A DNA stretch of 64,000 bases from Phanerochaete sordida. Its lineage: Eukaryota; Basidiomycota; Agaricomycetes; Polyporales; Phanerochaetaceae. Every line of letters starts with the position of its first letter. Within the stretch, counting starts at the first letter, position 1. A program made the translations under genes and the position numbers. Positions 26,280 through 37,541 of the stretch are shown here, in pieces. Where the stretch lies: assembly GCA_019973155.2 (NCBI GenBank), contig BPQB01000070.1, forward strand, positions 1-64,000. Reading direction: 5' to 3'. The notes under the pieces are model-generated. The model was not told the DNA's origin. It was given only the letters and a program-made list of their open reading frames with translations, and did not search any database.

Positions 26280-26719
26280 TACAGCGGTTTGCAGATACCT
26301 TGGCAGTCAGCGGGGAGGAGAGAAGAAGAGAAGCGGCGGGTGGAGCCCTCAGACGCCCTGCCGCGGTCTAGGGGTGGGCGGGAAACGCGCAGTGCGTCCG
26401 CGCGACTGCCCAGGTCGGCATAGATGGCGGCGCGCAGCTTCGGGACGCGATCGGCGGCAGCGACCGGCAAGCCTCCTCTGTAGCCTTATATGTAATGATT
26501 TTGCACCATTTTGGCAGTAATAACGCGACCTGTCAAGCTCAAGTTGACACTTCTAGGAGCGAAGGCTCGGCACAAGGGCGCCGACATGCCCGATGCGGTC
26601 GATGGAGGCGCATCGCGCCGACCGCGCCCAGACCCACGTGGCCGCCTCCGGGCCCCACCCACCCTTCTCCTCTCTCCTCTCCCCCTCGTCAACTGCCAAG
26701 GTATATACAAACCGCTGTA
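26280..26719. mobile_element. MITE-like element with terminal inverted repeats
   Basis: 440-bp segment whose ends mirror each other. The left end reads TACAGCGGTTTGCAGATACC and the right end, reverse-complemented, begins TACAGCGGTTTGTATATACC. Both continue with TTGGCAGT and a purine-rich GGGGAGGAGAG stretch, for arms of about 50 bp. Flanks are compatible with a TA duplication (Tc1/mariner-like) or, counting outwards, ACTT on both sides (26276-26279 and 26720-26723). No ORF of transposase type lies inside, so it would be non-autonomous. Confidence 0.75.
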
Positions 26720-26939
26720 ACTTGTCCAGCCTTCGGTGCGCCCAACAACGGCCGCGTATCCAGCCGATATTTAGTCAATAGCTGGACCTGTCCCGCAAAG
26801 CGATAGCAGCGTATACAAAAATGATAAATATTGGACGGGCTCTAAGACCCAGTGGTCATAAACAGACGATGCCTCGAGTGACAGTAGATAACCAGCATAG
26901 GGGTAGACCAATTCATTCGCCCTTGTAGGGCGTCAACCA

Positions 26940-27985
26940 GGAGAGTGGAGCGGAGTGATTCTGGTGCTTATTCTCCTTCGACCTTATGGGTGGGAGCATG
27001 GCGCGCCGCGGCGTCGCTGTCAGAGAAGGAGGTGAGCAAGTGCATGTCGGCGAACGCGAATAGTACTCACCACGTATGTTGCGCTCTCCTGCGGGTCCGG
27101 TACCACCGACAGGCCTGCATGGGAACCTCGCCGACTACTAGGCTCGACTCAGCGGGGCTGAGGTGCCGTTCGTCGATGAGGTTAGCGGTATCTGCCAGCC
27201 ACATGCAGCTCCTGCTGTCGGGCCCGGCCCAAGTGGTGAGGCGGGGCTCGGCGCCTTGCGATGTCGCTGTTGGGGAAGGCGGTCAGCATGTGCGAGGCAA
27301 CGAAGACGATGAGGGAGACTCACCAGGCACATTGCACTCGCCCACGGTCCGATGCCACCGACAGGCCTGCACGGGAACCCCGCCGACTACTAGGCTCAAC
27401 CCAGCGGTGCCGAGGTGCCGTTCGTCGACGAGGCTAGCGGTATCTGCCAGCCGCGTGCAGCTCTTGCTGTCGGGCTCGGCCTGGGTAAAGGAGCTCCGAG
27501 GAGCGGTTTATGGTTGTGCTTCAGGTTGTTCGGCCCTATGGGCATGGGCATGGCGCGCCGCGAGGTCGCTGTCGAGGACGGCGCTCAGAAGGTGCGCGGT
27601 AGCGAAGACGACGAAGGCGACTCACCAGGCATGTTGCGCTCGCCCGCGGGTCCGGTGCCACCGACAGGCCTGCATGGGAACCCCGCCGACTACTTGGCTC
27701 GACTCAGCGGGGCCGAGGTGCCGTTCATCGACGAGGCTAGCGGGATCTGCCAGCCACATGCAGCTCCTGCTGTCGGGCCCGGCCCAAGTGGTAGGGAGAA
27801 CTCGACGACCATCGCGCCCCATGGAGAGGGGTGGGTAGGGTAGGGTAGGTGGGGGGATGGTCGTGGTAGGGGTGAGAGTTCGATGGGCTGGAAGGGCGAC
27901 GGGGCGGCCTATTTATACGTCTCTGAAGAGGGTGGCTGGCGCGGCGATCACGTTATCCGCTTGTTGACAGGGAGCCGGGCGGCGA
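26940..27985 (-). repeat. Inverted multi-unit repeat, copy A (possible multi-exon gene)
   Basis: About 1 kb that recurs in opposite orientation at 45565-46560. Read on the minus strand it has a TATAAATAGG box (about 27908-27917), a leader of about 90 nt, an ATG at 27822 (MGRDGRRVLPTTWAGPDSRS) and three tandem units of about 250-280 bp. Each unit carries a conserved block (CGTCGACGAACGGCACCTCG; CCATGCAGGCCTGTCGGTGG) followed by an intron-like module beginning GTGAGT and ending CGACAG with a TTCTGAGC-type branch point. The first frame continues for 66 codons. If the modules are introns, the product would be a short repetitive protein; otherwise this is a transcribed non-coding repeat. I do not recognise it. 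Confidence 0.65.
27908..27917 (-). promoter_or_regulatory. TATA box of repeat copy A
   Basis: TATAAATAGG on the minus strand, about 90 nt before the ATG at 27822. It is conserved in copy B at 45625. Confidence 0.6.
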
Positions 27986-29083
27986 GCGGCGGGCGGCGGG
28001 CGGCGAGAAGCTCCGTAGGAGCTCTTCTTTCTGCTATGGGATACGGACGGTTGGCTGACAGGTACCCAGGCCTTAGCCCCAGTCTCTTCGTCGAGACCTA
28101 GTGAGGACGCGCTAGTACTTCGCGTCAGTAATCCGCGATCCTCCGCTTAGGAGCAGCACAAGTGACCAGGAGACATCGCAAATGGCCCACCGGGAGGCGA
28201 CTCGTACGCTCGACTGGCTCGCCGGATGTGGCGTCCGGCGCCGGCGTGGATCGAAGAGGCAGCGAAGCGCGCCAGCCTCGTCCCAAACTAGGTCACCTTC
28301 CAAACCTGGACATGTTGAACTTTCGGCGCTTTGCTGCTCGTCGCAAACCTTAACCTCGCCTTTCGACGGATGCCTGCAGCTGTACAGTGTACGCTCGCGG
28401 ATACCGTCCTTTTGAACTGATTGACCTGTCTATACTCTAGAAGATGTCGCAGGGCCCGTCTCATTGAATGAATCATCTCGTGGCATCAGCTGCGGTTGCC
28501 ACACACAAGAGCCGGCCCTTGCCACTGGGCGCACGTTCAAAGAGGCTGCGGACCGCTGAGTACGCTGTGGTAAAATCCCAGGCAAGATTTATTTGCCGCT
28601 CACCCGCGCAGTACGCAGCAGGCCATAGTTCGCATGCACATGGACCGCGGGGGCTGTGCTGCCGACGCTCCCACATCCTCGCAGCGCCGTAGACAACCGT
28701 GCCACTACTTGCCAGGCTATCGGCTGACGCATCCTCTCCACTATGCGAATCTACATCTTTTTTGACTGTGTTCAACAGTGTTGTCCGAGCCTTGACAGGC
28801 TGTCGGATATCCGGTCCACTTGCACCGGCCTTCCGCCTCCGGAGAACAGGGAGGGCGCCCAGCTGTCATCGTGCACAAGGATTTGCGCCTCGAATTGCTT
28901 CTTCGCAGCAGCAGGTCCAACGGCCGTTCCCATCTACCGTACCTACAAAGGCGCGTTGGAAGCTTCGGCGTACCGCCCCTGGCGGCTGCGAGTCAAATTC
29001 GCCTCCGCCGGGCGATCGATAGTAGCTGTGCAGCTGCGAGTATACACCGCGCTGAACCTTGCGAGAATGGATATATGGGAAGG
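27986..29083. other. Intergenic, no gene supported
   Basis: About 1.1 kb. Short frames exist on both strands but none has a family resemblance or consistent splice structure. The right end holds the promoter of the next gene. Confidence 0.5.
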
Positions 29084-29093
29084 TATATATAGG
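29084..29093 (+). promoter_or_regulatory. TATA box of the DUF7702-like gene
   Basis: TATATATAGG about 55 nt before the ATG at 29149. Confidence 0.6.
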
Positions 29094-29148
29094 ACAGTGT
29101 AATCGCTGTAGCTGTATACCAGCTTGCGCCGATTGCACACGGACGGAT

Positions 29149-30291
29149 ATGTCGACGACCGTCAACTACGCACGCCTCGAAGGCATCGAGAAGAGCGAGC
29201 TCCCTGGCGCAATCGTCCTCGCCGCCGTCTACGTGCCGCTCTTCATCTTCAACGTCGCACGCAGCATCCGCCATCCGACATATGTACTCATTGTCCTATC
29301 ATTCTTCTGTGCGAGTACGTCTCCGATCATACGCAGTGTCGTCAAGTGCTCACCCAAGGCTTGTCCCACCCAGTACGCGTCACAGCCTTCACGCTACGGG
29401 CCATTCTCTCGGGCAGCGACACGGCGGGCGAGAACATCAGCCTCGTCATCGCAGAGTCGATCATCTATTCTGTTGGCTTCTTCGGGCTCCTGTACTCCGC
29501 GTACACACTAGTGCTGGACCGGTGCGCGCCGTCCCATCCTCCGCACCCTGTCTCCCCTAACCGCTGCACCACCAGCGCGAAGATGCCCCACCCCACCACG
29601 CCCAGCCAGGGCCTGCTCGGCCTGCTTCTCTCCATCATCAGCAACCGCCGCATCATCCGCCTCGCGCTCACCGCCGCCGTCGCGCTGGGCATCACCGCAG
29701 GCGTGCGTCCCCGCATACACCCCTGCCCCCGCCTCCGCTGACATCCCGCAGTCGATGATGGGCGCGAGCGCGCCGTCGACGCTCGCGACTGCGGGGACGC
29801 TGCGCAAGGCGAGCACCTACCTCTTCCTCGCCGTCGCGGCGTGCCTCGTGCTCGTCGCGGCGCACCTCGCGCTGGTCGAGCTCTCCGGTGCGCGCCACGC
29901 GTTCTCGTGCGCTGACGCGTGCTCACGGCGCCGCAGGCGGGCACACCGCGCCCGGCGCGCCCCTCGGGCGGCGGCACCGCGTCGTGGTGCTCCTCGGCAT
30001 CGCGCTCCCCTGTCTCGCGCGCGAGGCGTTCTATGCCGCGACGCAGAAGGACCTCGCACAGGTGCGCCTGGCCCACCGCTCACCCTCGCGTGCGCGCACT
30101 CACGCGGCGGCGTACTGCAGCAGGACAACGCGCGCCTGTGGTACCCGCTCTCTGCGCTCACCGAGCTGCTCGCAGTCGCGCTGTTCGCCGTGCCGGGGCT
30201 CGTCCCGTCGAGGCGCGAGATCGCCGAGGCGGAGCAGGTGAAGACGGGCGGGTCGTCCTCGGAGACGGAGCTGCACGGATACGGGGCGTGA
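29149..30291 (+). CDS. Multi-pass membrane protein, DUF7702-like
   Basis: Six exons by splice signals, the first at 29149-29314 and the second from 29374; all introns are about 50-60 nt with GTRCGY donors. The assembled protein has about seven hydrophobic helices: LPGAIVLAAVYVPLFIFNVA, TYVLIVLSFF, a pair around ENISLVIAESIIYSVGFFGLL, and further helices including IRLALTAAVALGITA, YLFLAVAACLVLVAAHLALV and LTELLAVALFAVPGLV. It ends with a polar cytosolic tail (EAEQVKTGGSSSETELHGYGA). The topology and the opening PGAI...YVP motif match the fungal DUF7702 family of plasma-membrane or endomembrane proteins, whose role is unknown. The call to the family is by memory of its pattern; the gene itself is well supported by six in-frame exon junctions. 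Confidence 0.8.
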
Positions 30292-30773
30292 TGTGCTGTT
30301 CTCCGTTCTCTGCGACCGTTCTCTGCGGAAATATTTTCAAAATACCAGCATATAGTGCCTTTCATTTCGAGCAAATCCGCAAAAGAATGGTCTTACAGCG
30401 TGTCAAGATGCGTGCGCCACCTTGGTATCCCGGCTCGCCACGCACGGGGCCGGCGTGTACATGAGCCACGCGACAGTCCGGACTGACAAAGAGTATCATG
30501 TCATGGACACAGTCGGGACAAACCGTGAAGGCACGTCGGGAACGCGAAACGGAAGAAGCAAATTAGGCAACTTTTACCTGCCAAGCAGAACTCGGATGAC
30601 ACCGTCCGAGAGAAATTGGCGGCCTGTCGCAACGCGACTTGGAAGCGGTATTTGATCGTACAAGAACATCGTCATATTCATAGCAGTGTATCCAGAACGA
30701 TCCAAGGGCGAGCACTCTATCTATCCCAAGAAGCCTCCAATTTCCATCCTTCGCTCCATCCTTCCCAGCAGGC
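30292..30773. other. Convergent intergenic region
   Basis: 3' flanks of the membrane-protein gene (plus) and of the deacetylase gene (minus). No further gene seen. Confidence 0.6.
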
Positions 30774-32671
30774 TTACAACCTGAGCGTCTCGCGCTTCCA
30801 GACGCGGCGGCCCTTGACCCAGGTGCTCTGCACGTAGCCCTTGCGGTCGAGGACGATGAGGTCCGCGTCGGCGCCGGGGCGGAGCGTGCCCTTGCGCGCC
30901 TCGATGCCGAGGCAGCGCGCGGGGTTGTACGTCGCGCAGCGGATCGCCTCGCCGAGCGAGCAGCCCGTGAAGCGCGAGAAGTTGCGCACGCACTTGTCGA
31001 GCGTCACCACGCTCCCCGCGAGCGTGTCCGTGCCCTCGAGGTACAGCTTGTCGCCCTCCTTCACGAAGCGCTTGCCGTCGCGCCACTCGTGCACGCCGTC
31101 CTTCAGGTGGGGGTCGAGGATCTTCATCGCTGCATGCGGAGTCAGGCGTCGTGTGGGCTGATGAACGCAGCGCGACGTACCATCCGTGATCAGAATGCAG
31201 CCCTCGGGATACGCAGTGTAGGCGAGCTGCAGATGTCATTATAAGATACAAACGATGTGCAATCACCAGCAGCGACTTACGCGGACAGAGTTGGGGTGCG
31301 AGTGGATGCCGTCAACGATGAGCTCGTAGAACGGCCGCTCGAACGACAGCTGCGTCGTCTCGCCCTTCTTGAGGTGGAGGTCCGTGTCGATCGGCGCGAG
31401 GACGGGCGTTTGCGGGGGCGTGACGAGCTCGTCGAACGCCTCCGAGGTCGCCTTCGCGCCGCCGTCGCCGTGCGCCTGCAGCGCGCGCTTCGCAAGAGAC
31501 GAGGTGGAGCCGCTGCGCGAGAGCGCGGCGCCGGCGCTGTGGAAGCTGGGGCCGACGGGCGACGTCGGCGAAGTCGGAGACACGAAGGACAGGTGCGGCG
31601 ACGCGCCCAGGAGACCGATGATGCATGGGTCGCGGTGGTGCAGCTGCGGCATGGCGTTGAAGAGGTGTGTGATGAGGCGTGCGCCACCCATGACGGCGGC
31701 GGTGGCGATGTCCGTGGACGCGATACTACGCCAGGCGTTAAGCACAAACGTGGATCATGACGCGCATATAGGAACCCACCTGTGACCGATAGAGAAGATA
31801 ACGCCACGCTTCGTTGCTTCCTCCATGGCCGGCCTGACTCCGTTGATCTCCGGTGCAGCAGTAATAATACGGACGCCGAGACTGTCAGAGTGTTCTTCGC
31901 ACGCCATCAGCCAGTCCTCCTGGTGCGCAAGGTTCTCTGAGCCGTAGACCTTCTCGAAGGCAGCGAGGCCCTCGTCGGCCTTTAGCAGGAACTCAGGCGC
32001 ATGAGCGCCACGCTTCGCCATCTGAATGAAGGGGCCCTCGGCGTGCCAGCCGAGCATTGTGGCGGAGTTGGGCGACGAGTACGGGCGGAGGAGGTGGAGG
32101 AGAGTTGGGTATAACGACTTTTCTTGGGTCTGTAGGGCGTTTCCTCAGTTTATGCCTTTCAAAAGGAAGGCAGCATAGCATACGATAGTAGTGGGAACTA
32201 GCCTAAGCATAGAGTTGGCATCAGTCGCACGCTTCACGAGATATAGACATACGAGGTAACACCAGTCTCGACAATCTTTTCTGCGACGGTCTTGAGGCCA
32301 TTGCGGTATGCTTCATGGTCGCCGTCAAAGACCGAGAAGTCAAAGCCATAGGCACCGTTGATTTGAATGTCCAGGTAACCCGGGCTAAGGTACAGCTTAA
32401 CATCTGCGCAGGCGGCAATACCGGTATGACGTACCTCAGGATGTTGCCTCCGAGGTCGATGACACGAGCAGGACGCTCTTCGCGAGCAAAGAACGTGCGC
32501 TATAGACCTGTTTCAGCAAGCAATGCCGAGAACGACGCCAAGCGGGCGTACCTGCGCGTCCAAGATAACCCCTCTGCGCTCGTCAATCCACAGGTCCTTC
32601 TCTACGAGGCTGCCATCCTCGAGCGGCAGCAGACAGTTCGTGAAGCAGACGAGGCCATTCTCTGACTCCAT
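30774..32671 (-). CDS. nagA: N-acetylglucosamine-6-phosphate deacetylase
   Basis: Amidohydrolase that deacetylates GlcNAc-6-phosphate to glucosamine-6-phosphate during chitin and aminosugar catabolism. Multi-exon: exon 1 is 32552-32671 (40 codons). Spliced motifs include [13 protein letters not shown] (first metal site region), [10 protein letters not shown] (catalytic metal ligand), IGHSIA formed exactly across an intron, [24 protein letters not shown], and TDAMKILD formed across the next intron, which supplies the catalytic Asp. The C-terminus is the usual [10 protein letters not shown] strand. An insert of about 75 residues rich in Ser, Pro and Thr separates GLLGASPHL from the [11 protein letters not shown] segment; it keeps the frame. 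A TATA box (TATATAGG, 32752-32759) sits about 85 nt upstream. All junctions restore the family motifs, so I regard the gene as intact. Confidence 0.9.
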
Positions 32672-32751
32672 GGACGGCGTCGTGGTGGTGGTAGGTGGGC
32701 AAGGAGGTGCTCGGGGCGGGGTGTTGCAGCTGTGCAACGGTGTCATACGGG

Positions 32752-32759
32752 CCTATATA
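32752..32759 (-). promoter_or_regulatory. TATA box of nagA
   Basis: TATATAGG on the minus strand, about 85 nt upstream of the nagA ATG. Confidence 0.55.
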
Positions 32760-33689
32760 CGCTCGATCGGATGCTTCGGACGGAATTCCGGAGAGACCTC
32801 GCCGGCGATGCCAGACATGGCGTTCGCTGCTCCTCGAACCCTCCTCGAACGTGCTCTGGCCCTGCGAATCACACGAACGAAGGGCTCGTCCTGGCTTGGA
32901 TCAGGCTGCAGCACCAGCGGCGAAGCCTGCAGGTTGGGCCCCCCGTGGTGCTCTCTGTATCGCCGCAGGTTGGTCCGCCACACGATTCGGCTGGCTGCTG
33001 AGTGCGCTGCACATGGTCTTGCACATGCTCCAGGGCGCGCGGCGTGCTGGTTATCGGTTCGCGGTGATGATGGACGAAGATGCGCGATGGAGGCCAAAGT
33101 CGACATCCCGAGATTAGATTAACGCGCGAGTTATCTTATCTGTCCGGCCTGTACCGATAAGATCCTCATTGGCTGTCGAACATACGAGTAATCGGTATAG
33201 AAACTACGCCCAAAATCCAGTCGTCCCAGATATTATTCCAGAGGCACAGAGGACACCTGCGAGCAACCATGGCTGCCTCACAGGCTTTGTGCTGTAGCGT
33301 AGAACGAGGAAACCCGCAGGCTATGGCAAGCCTGCGCGGGAAATATCATGCGCCGCTGAGTAGGGACGCTGCTTCCGGTGTCGGCTTCGCTGCCTACCGC
33401 GGCAGAGCCGTCAACGAGCCTCATTGTAACTCCCTCCTTCCTCCATCCTCCCCCGATGTGCGAAAGAGCGGCTCGTACCACGAAGACATCCGCGAGGAGG
33501 CCCGAGATGCTCTATATTTCGCCATCGTATATTCCGCCATCCTTCCAGTCAGCAACGATCGTGGGAAAGCATGACTTCAGCTGACCCGGGCGGAAATTGT
33601 AAATTAGCAAATCCTGCGCACCTCTCTCATCTCCCTTGCTCACCGTTCTCCTCTCTCCTCTCGTCCCATCTCTACACCGGCTGCACGCC
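32760..33689. other. Divergent intergenic region nagA / NMNAT
   Basis: About 0.9 kb between two divergently transcribed genes. The right end is CT-rich (typical basidiomycete leader). No other gene supported. Confidence 0.6.
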
Positions 33690-34725
33690 ATGGGATCCTA
33701 CCAACCACCCGCGGCGTTCACAGACCCGCCAAACTACTCGTTTCCGACTCACCGCTTCCAGCGGACGCTCCGCAACGCCGAGAAGCAGCCCATAGTGCTC
33801 GTCGCATGTGGCTCCTTCAGCCCCATCACGTACCTGCACCTGCGGATGTTCGAGATGGCGAAGGACTACGTCCGCCAGAACACGGACTTTGAGATCGTTG
33901 GGGGCTACCTCAGTCCCGTCAGCGACCAGTATAACAAGCCCGGCCTTCTCGCCGCGCACCACCGGTAAGCGCGCTGTGCTCGTCCGACGTGACTCGCGTT
34001 CCTCACAGGCGTCGCAGGGTCACGATGTGCACGCTCGCCGCGGAGCAGACCTCGTCGTGGCTCATGGTCGATCCGTGGGAAGCCTTCCAGTCGTACCAGC
34101 GCACGGCGGTCGTCCTCGACCACTTTGACCACGAGATCAACACGAAGCTCGGCGGGGTCTACACGCAGGATGGCGAGCAGCGGAACGTGCGGGTGATGCT
34201 CCTCGCGGGGTCGGACCTCATCGCGACGATGAGCCAGCCTGGGGTCTGGTCTGAAGCGGATGTGCGTACCATTCCACATACTCGCGCGTCTGTTTCAACC
34301 GATCTCATGACTGCGTCGTGTGTCCCCACTCCTAATTCCCGCCTGGCGCGTTCCCGCACTCGATTCCGCGTGCATTCCCGCCGTAACAGCTCGACCACAT
34401 TCTCGGGCGCTACGGTGCGCTCATCGTCGAGCGGGCAGGCTCCGACCTCGACCAGGCCATCGACAGCCTCGCACGATGGCGACACAACATCCACCTCGTG
34501 CACCAGCTCATCCAGAACGATGTCTCGTCGACCAAGGTCCGTCTCTTCCTCAGACGCGGGCTATCCGTACGGTACCTTCTGCCGATGCAAGTCGTCGACT
34601 ACATCGAGCAGAATGGTCTGTACGTTGGCGACGGCGCAGACGCGGGGGGAGCGGGTGCGGAGAAGGATCGCAGCAAGGGGAAGGGGAAGGAAGAAGGGCC
34701 GAGTACATCCAAGATTCAGTCATGA
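33690..34725 (+). CDS. NMA1: Nicotinamide mononucleotide adenylyltransferase
   Basis: Makes NAD from NMN and ATP. Three exons: 33690-33964, 34009-34261, 34390-34725, giving 287 residues. The nucleotidyltransferase motif GSFSPITYLHLRMFEMA replaces the first His of the classic HxGH-like signature with Thr-Tyr but keeps the second (LHLR), as in other fungal NMNATs. Further family marks are DPWEAFQSYQRT, LLAGSDLI, PGVWSEAD joined by splicing to LDHILGRYG, and the ATP-binding ISSTKVR-type motif (VSSTKVRLFLRRG). Exon phases agree (528 nt then 336 nt). The C-terminus ends in a Lys/Gly-rich tail. A nuclear or cytosolic location is usual in fungi. Length and motif order are normal. Confidence 0.93.
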
Positions 34726-35643
34726 GCTTCCACACGCCAAGCTCAGGTTACCCGCGTCGTGTTCCACACACTTCATCACAGCAATCGCACCCAAAGCACA
34801 AACTCAAAGTGTACAAGTTTTCCCCTGGATACCTCTCTATCTATTGCTAGATTTCGACTGCGTGGTGTTTCTTCGTTGTAGGGAAGTTATGGACGTTCGA
34901 TGCATTGTAAATTCGCTTGTACCATGTACACCTAATCTCGCTTGCCCCCAAGCTTGCTTCAGCTACCCTGGATCTTCGCTCCGTGTTTGGCTGCCTTCTG
35001 CCGGACTGCTCTCCGGTGAGATCGAATAAACAAAGTTTCTGCTATCTTACGTTACGGGAATCGAGTACAGCCACTCGTCTTCGCGGACGAGACGCGCGAG
35101 AATGGACCGGGGCTGGTACAACGGCCTGCACAGTACTGTGTAACTTAGCCCGCGGTTGGCAACTCGCACCGCTGTCCGCTCCCCGATGCCCACGATTTAG
35201 CCGCCGCCCTGTCACTTTGTGGCGCGCTGGAGTCGAGGGGGCCAGGAGGGTATCCACCGTCCTCCCGAAATACGCCCTTGCTACATCATGGTACACGTTC
35301 CTCAGCGTGTGCTGCAAGGCTTGCATATATTCTGCGAGACGCGCTTGAGCTCCGACCACCGGTCCCGAGTGTGCATCGTGGAAAACACACCAGGATCATC
35401 GCTGGTGTTCTGGCCCTGCAGAAAATAGTCAATCAGTAAATTTTGAGTGTCTCAAATGAAAATGACGCAGTCAGCGGTCGAGGAGTCGTTCGCAGTGCGT
35501 GACCCAAATGCGGCGGGCGGTGCCCTGCGGTGCCACATCGCTTTGACGCGCCCTCGGCCTCCCGACTTGCCACGCGCCGACATCTCCTCGTCCCTCGCTG
35601 TGAGACTGCATCCTTTCTCGCACCTCACACCACGCTAACCTAC
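34726..35643. other. Intergenic, no gene supported
   Basis: About 0.9 kb; 3' UTR of the NMNAT gene and upstream sequence of the YCII gene. Small frames on both strands lack any recognisable feature. Confidence 0.55.
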
Positions 35644-36190
35644 ATGTTCGCCCGCGGCCTCCGCCTGTCTGCTCGCCCAGTGCATTTCGTGCCCCACAAC
35701 CTACTCCGAGCCCGCACTCTCGCTAGCATGTCCACTGCGACAAAGCACACGTTCGCGGTCTACGCGCCCGACTACACAGACCCCGAGGCGTTCAGCAGAC
35801 GTATGGCGGTCCGGGCGACGCACCTCGTCAGGGTCAAGTCTATGAAAGAGGAGGGGCTCTTGCGTGCGTCCGCTTTCTTCGCGCCGCAAGTCATCCTGCT
35901 CACGAACGACGCAATGCAGGTATCGGCGGTGTGCTCGCTGACCCTGAGACGTACCAGTCTGCTGAGAAGAAGCTCGTCGGCTCCATGCTGATCTTCGAGG
36001 CTGAGAGCCTTGAGGCGGTCAGGAAGATCATCGAGGAGGACATCTACTGGTCGTCGAACGTTGTGAGTGCTGCTTTCGGCGTCCCGACGCGGACTACCTC
36101 TGAAACTGCCCGCCGCAGTGGGACAAGGAGAAGGTGGTCATCCTGCCGTGGATCCCTGCGTTCCCACTGCCCCCACTGGCCCCTCAATGA
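35644..36190 (+). CDS. YCII-domain protein with mitochondrial-type leader (paralogue 1)
   Basis: Exons 35644-35863, 35920-36062 and 36119-36190 give 144 residues. The core (YAPDYTDPEAFSRRMAVRATH ... LVGSMLIFEAESLEAVRKII ... WDKEKVVILPW) is a YCII/ferredoxin-like alpha-beta barrel fold of unknown substrate. The first 28 residues (MFARGLRLSARPVHF...) are rich in Arg and hydrophobics with no acidic residue, as in a mitochondrial presequence. A second ATG at 35728 (MSTATKHTF) would remove it, so dual localisation by alternative starts is possible. The next gene is a tandem copy with identical intron phases and exactly the same 143-nt middle exon. Confidence 0.85.
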
Positions 36191-36501
36191 ACGTGTCCGC
36201 GGACGCGTCGCGCTTGCTAACCAGCGCGTGCCACACGCGCGCGCGCAGCGTACTGTTAAACACCCTGTACAATATACAATGCGTTTCATACCCTCGGCGA
36301 GTGCGCAGTTCGGGCACACACTACATAGTCAGCGTCGCCGAAGAAGTGCACCGCGGACGGTCGCGTCCGCGTCACGCGGACCGCGCCTGCCTCTGCGCGG
36401 TCCGAGCAAAGTCACAGGCGGGCAGCAGCCCGGCACGCTATAAGTACCGCGCGCTGCCACCACCTGCACCCAGCACTCTCGCCCCAGACCCCAGTCGCAC
36501 C
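36191..36501. promoter_or_regulatory. Spacer and promoter between the YCII paralogues
   Basis: Contains a hairpin (CGGACCGCG at 36377-36385 and CGCGGTCCG at 36396-36404) and a TATA box TATAAGTA at 36439-36446, about 60 nt before the next ATG. Confidence 0.5.
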
Positions 36502-36975
36502 ATGGCCGAGCAGCCCCTCTACTTCTTCGCCGTCTACGCGCCCGACTACACCGACGCGGACGCGCCCGCGCGCCGCCTCGCGGTGCGCCCGCAGCACCTC
36601 GCGAACGCGAAAGTGCAGCGCGAGAAGCTGAACATCATCCGTGCGTCGCCCGGCCCTGCGCGCGTGCGCGTGCGCGGACGCTGACACCCGCCCATGGCAC
36701 CCAGGCCTCGGCGGCGCGCTGATCTCGCCGGACAGCTACCAGAGCGACGAGCGGAAGATGATCGGGTCGATGGGCGTGTACCAGGCGGCGAGCCTCGAGG
36801 CGATGTGGGAGATCATCAAGTCGGACTTGTACTGGACGGGGAATGTGGTGCGTCCTGCGCGTGCGTGCGCTCGAGAGTCTCGGCTGACTGCGTCGCGCAG
36901 TGGGACAAGGAGAAGACTGTCGTTTTCCCGTACCAGCCTGCGTTCCCCCTCCCGACCAACCCTCCCGCACAGTGA
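36502..36975 (+). CDS. YCII-domain protein (paralogue 2, no leader)
   Basis: Exons 36502-36640, 36705-36847 and 36901-36975, 118 residues. Starts MAEQPLYFFAVYAPDYTDAD, lacks the Arg-rich leader of paralogue 1, and is therefore probably cytosolic. Core residues line up with the neighbour (VYAPDYTD, RRLAVRPQHL, MIGSMGVYQAASLEAMWEII, GNVWDKEKTVVFPYQPAFPLP). Intron positions and phases (1 and 0) are the same as in the neighbour and the middle exon has the same length, so this is a tandem duplication. It has its own TATA box. YCII proteins are small and of varied or unknown activity. Confidence 0.87.
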
Positions 36976-37541
36976 ACTCGTGTAACTCATAGGGCAACCG
37001 TTGCGTACAGCCGAGCATCCCGTTCCCGCAGTGTGTTACAACAGAGAGAAATATATGTATGTCCTATTGGCTATATCTACCTACTTCATATGAGAGAGAA
37101 TTCGCTGTACCATTTACAATCGAGCCATCCAGCGACAGGGATGTCTACATTACTTTTGCCAAACCAAACCAAAGCCCAAAGGAGGAGTGTGCGAGCGGGA
37201 AGGCATAAAGGATAACGAGGATGCATAACTGGCGGATGTGCGAGAGCGATGTGACAGCCGAGATAATTAGCAGTTGGAGGTGTGAATACAAGTACGGGTT
37301 TGTTGTTGTTCCGGTTTAATGCTGACAGGGGGTGTTGGTCTTGGTTCGATGTGGGTGTTTGGCGTAAGGACCGACGCGGACGCGGCCAGGACAAGTGTCG
37401 TGGCGTGCGGCGCGCATGACGGAAAGCGAAGAAAACCAAAGAAGAGGGGAAGGAAAATAACAAAAAGACAGAAGACGAAGGGAATTCCTTTGAAACATCC
37501 AGTCGATCCGTTCCGAATCCAAGAAGAAAAAACGGAGGTAC
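36976..37541. other. Convergent intergenic region
   Basis: Between the YCII paralogue (plus) and the bZIP gene (minus). It contains a purine-rich stretch near 37430-37530, probably the bZIP 3' UTR. No gene supported. Confidence 0.55.

Noticed and set aside
26945..27838. Plus-strand 297-codon open frame over repeat copy A
   Set aside because: It reads the antisense of a repeat whose TATA box, ATG and splice modules all point to the minus strand. The internal repetition comes from the tandem units.
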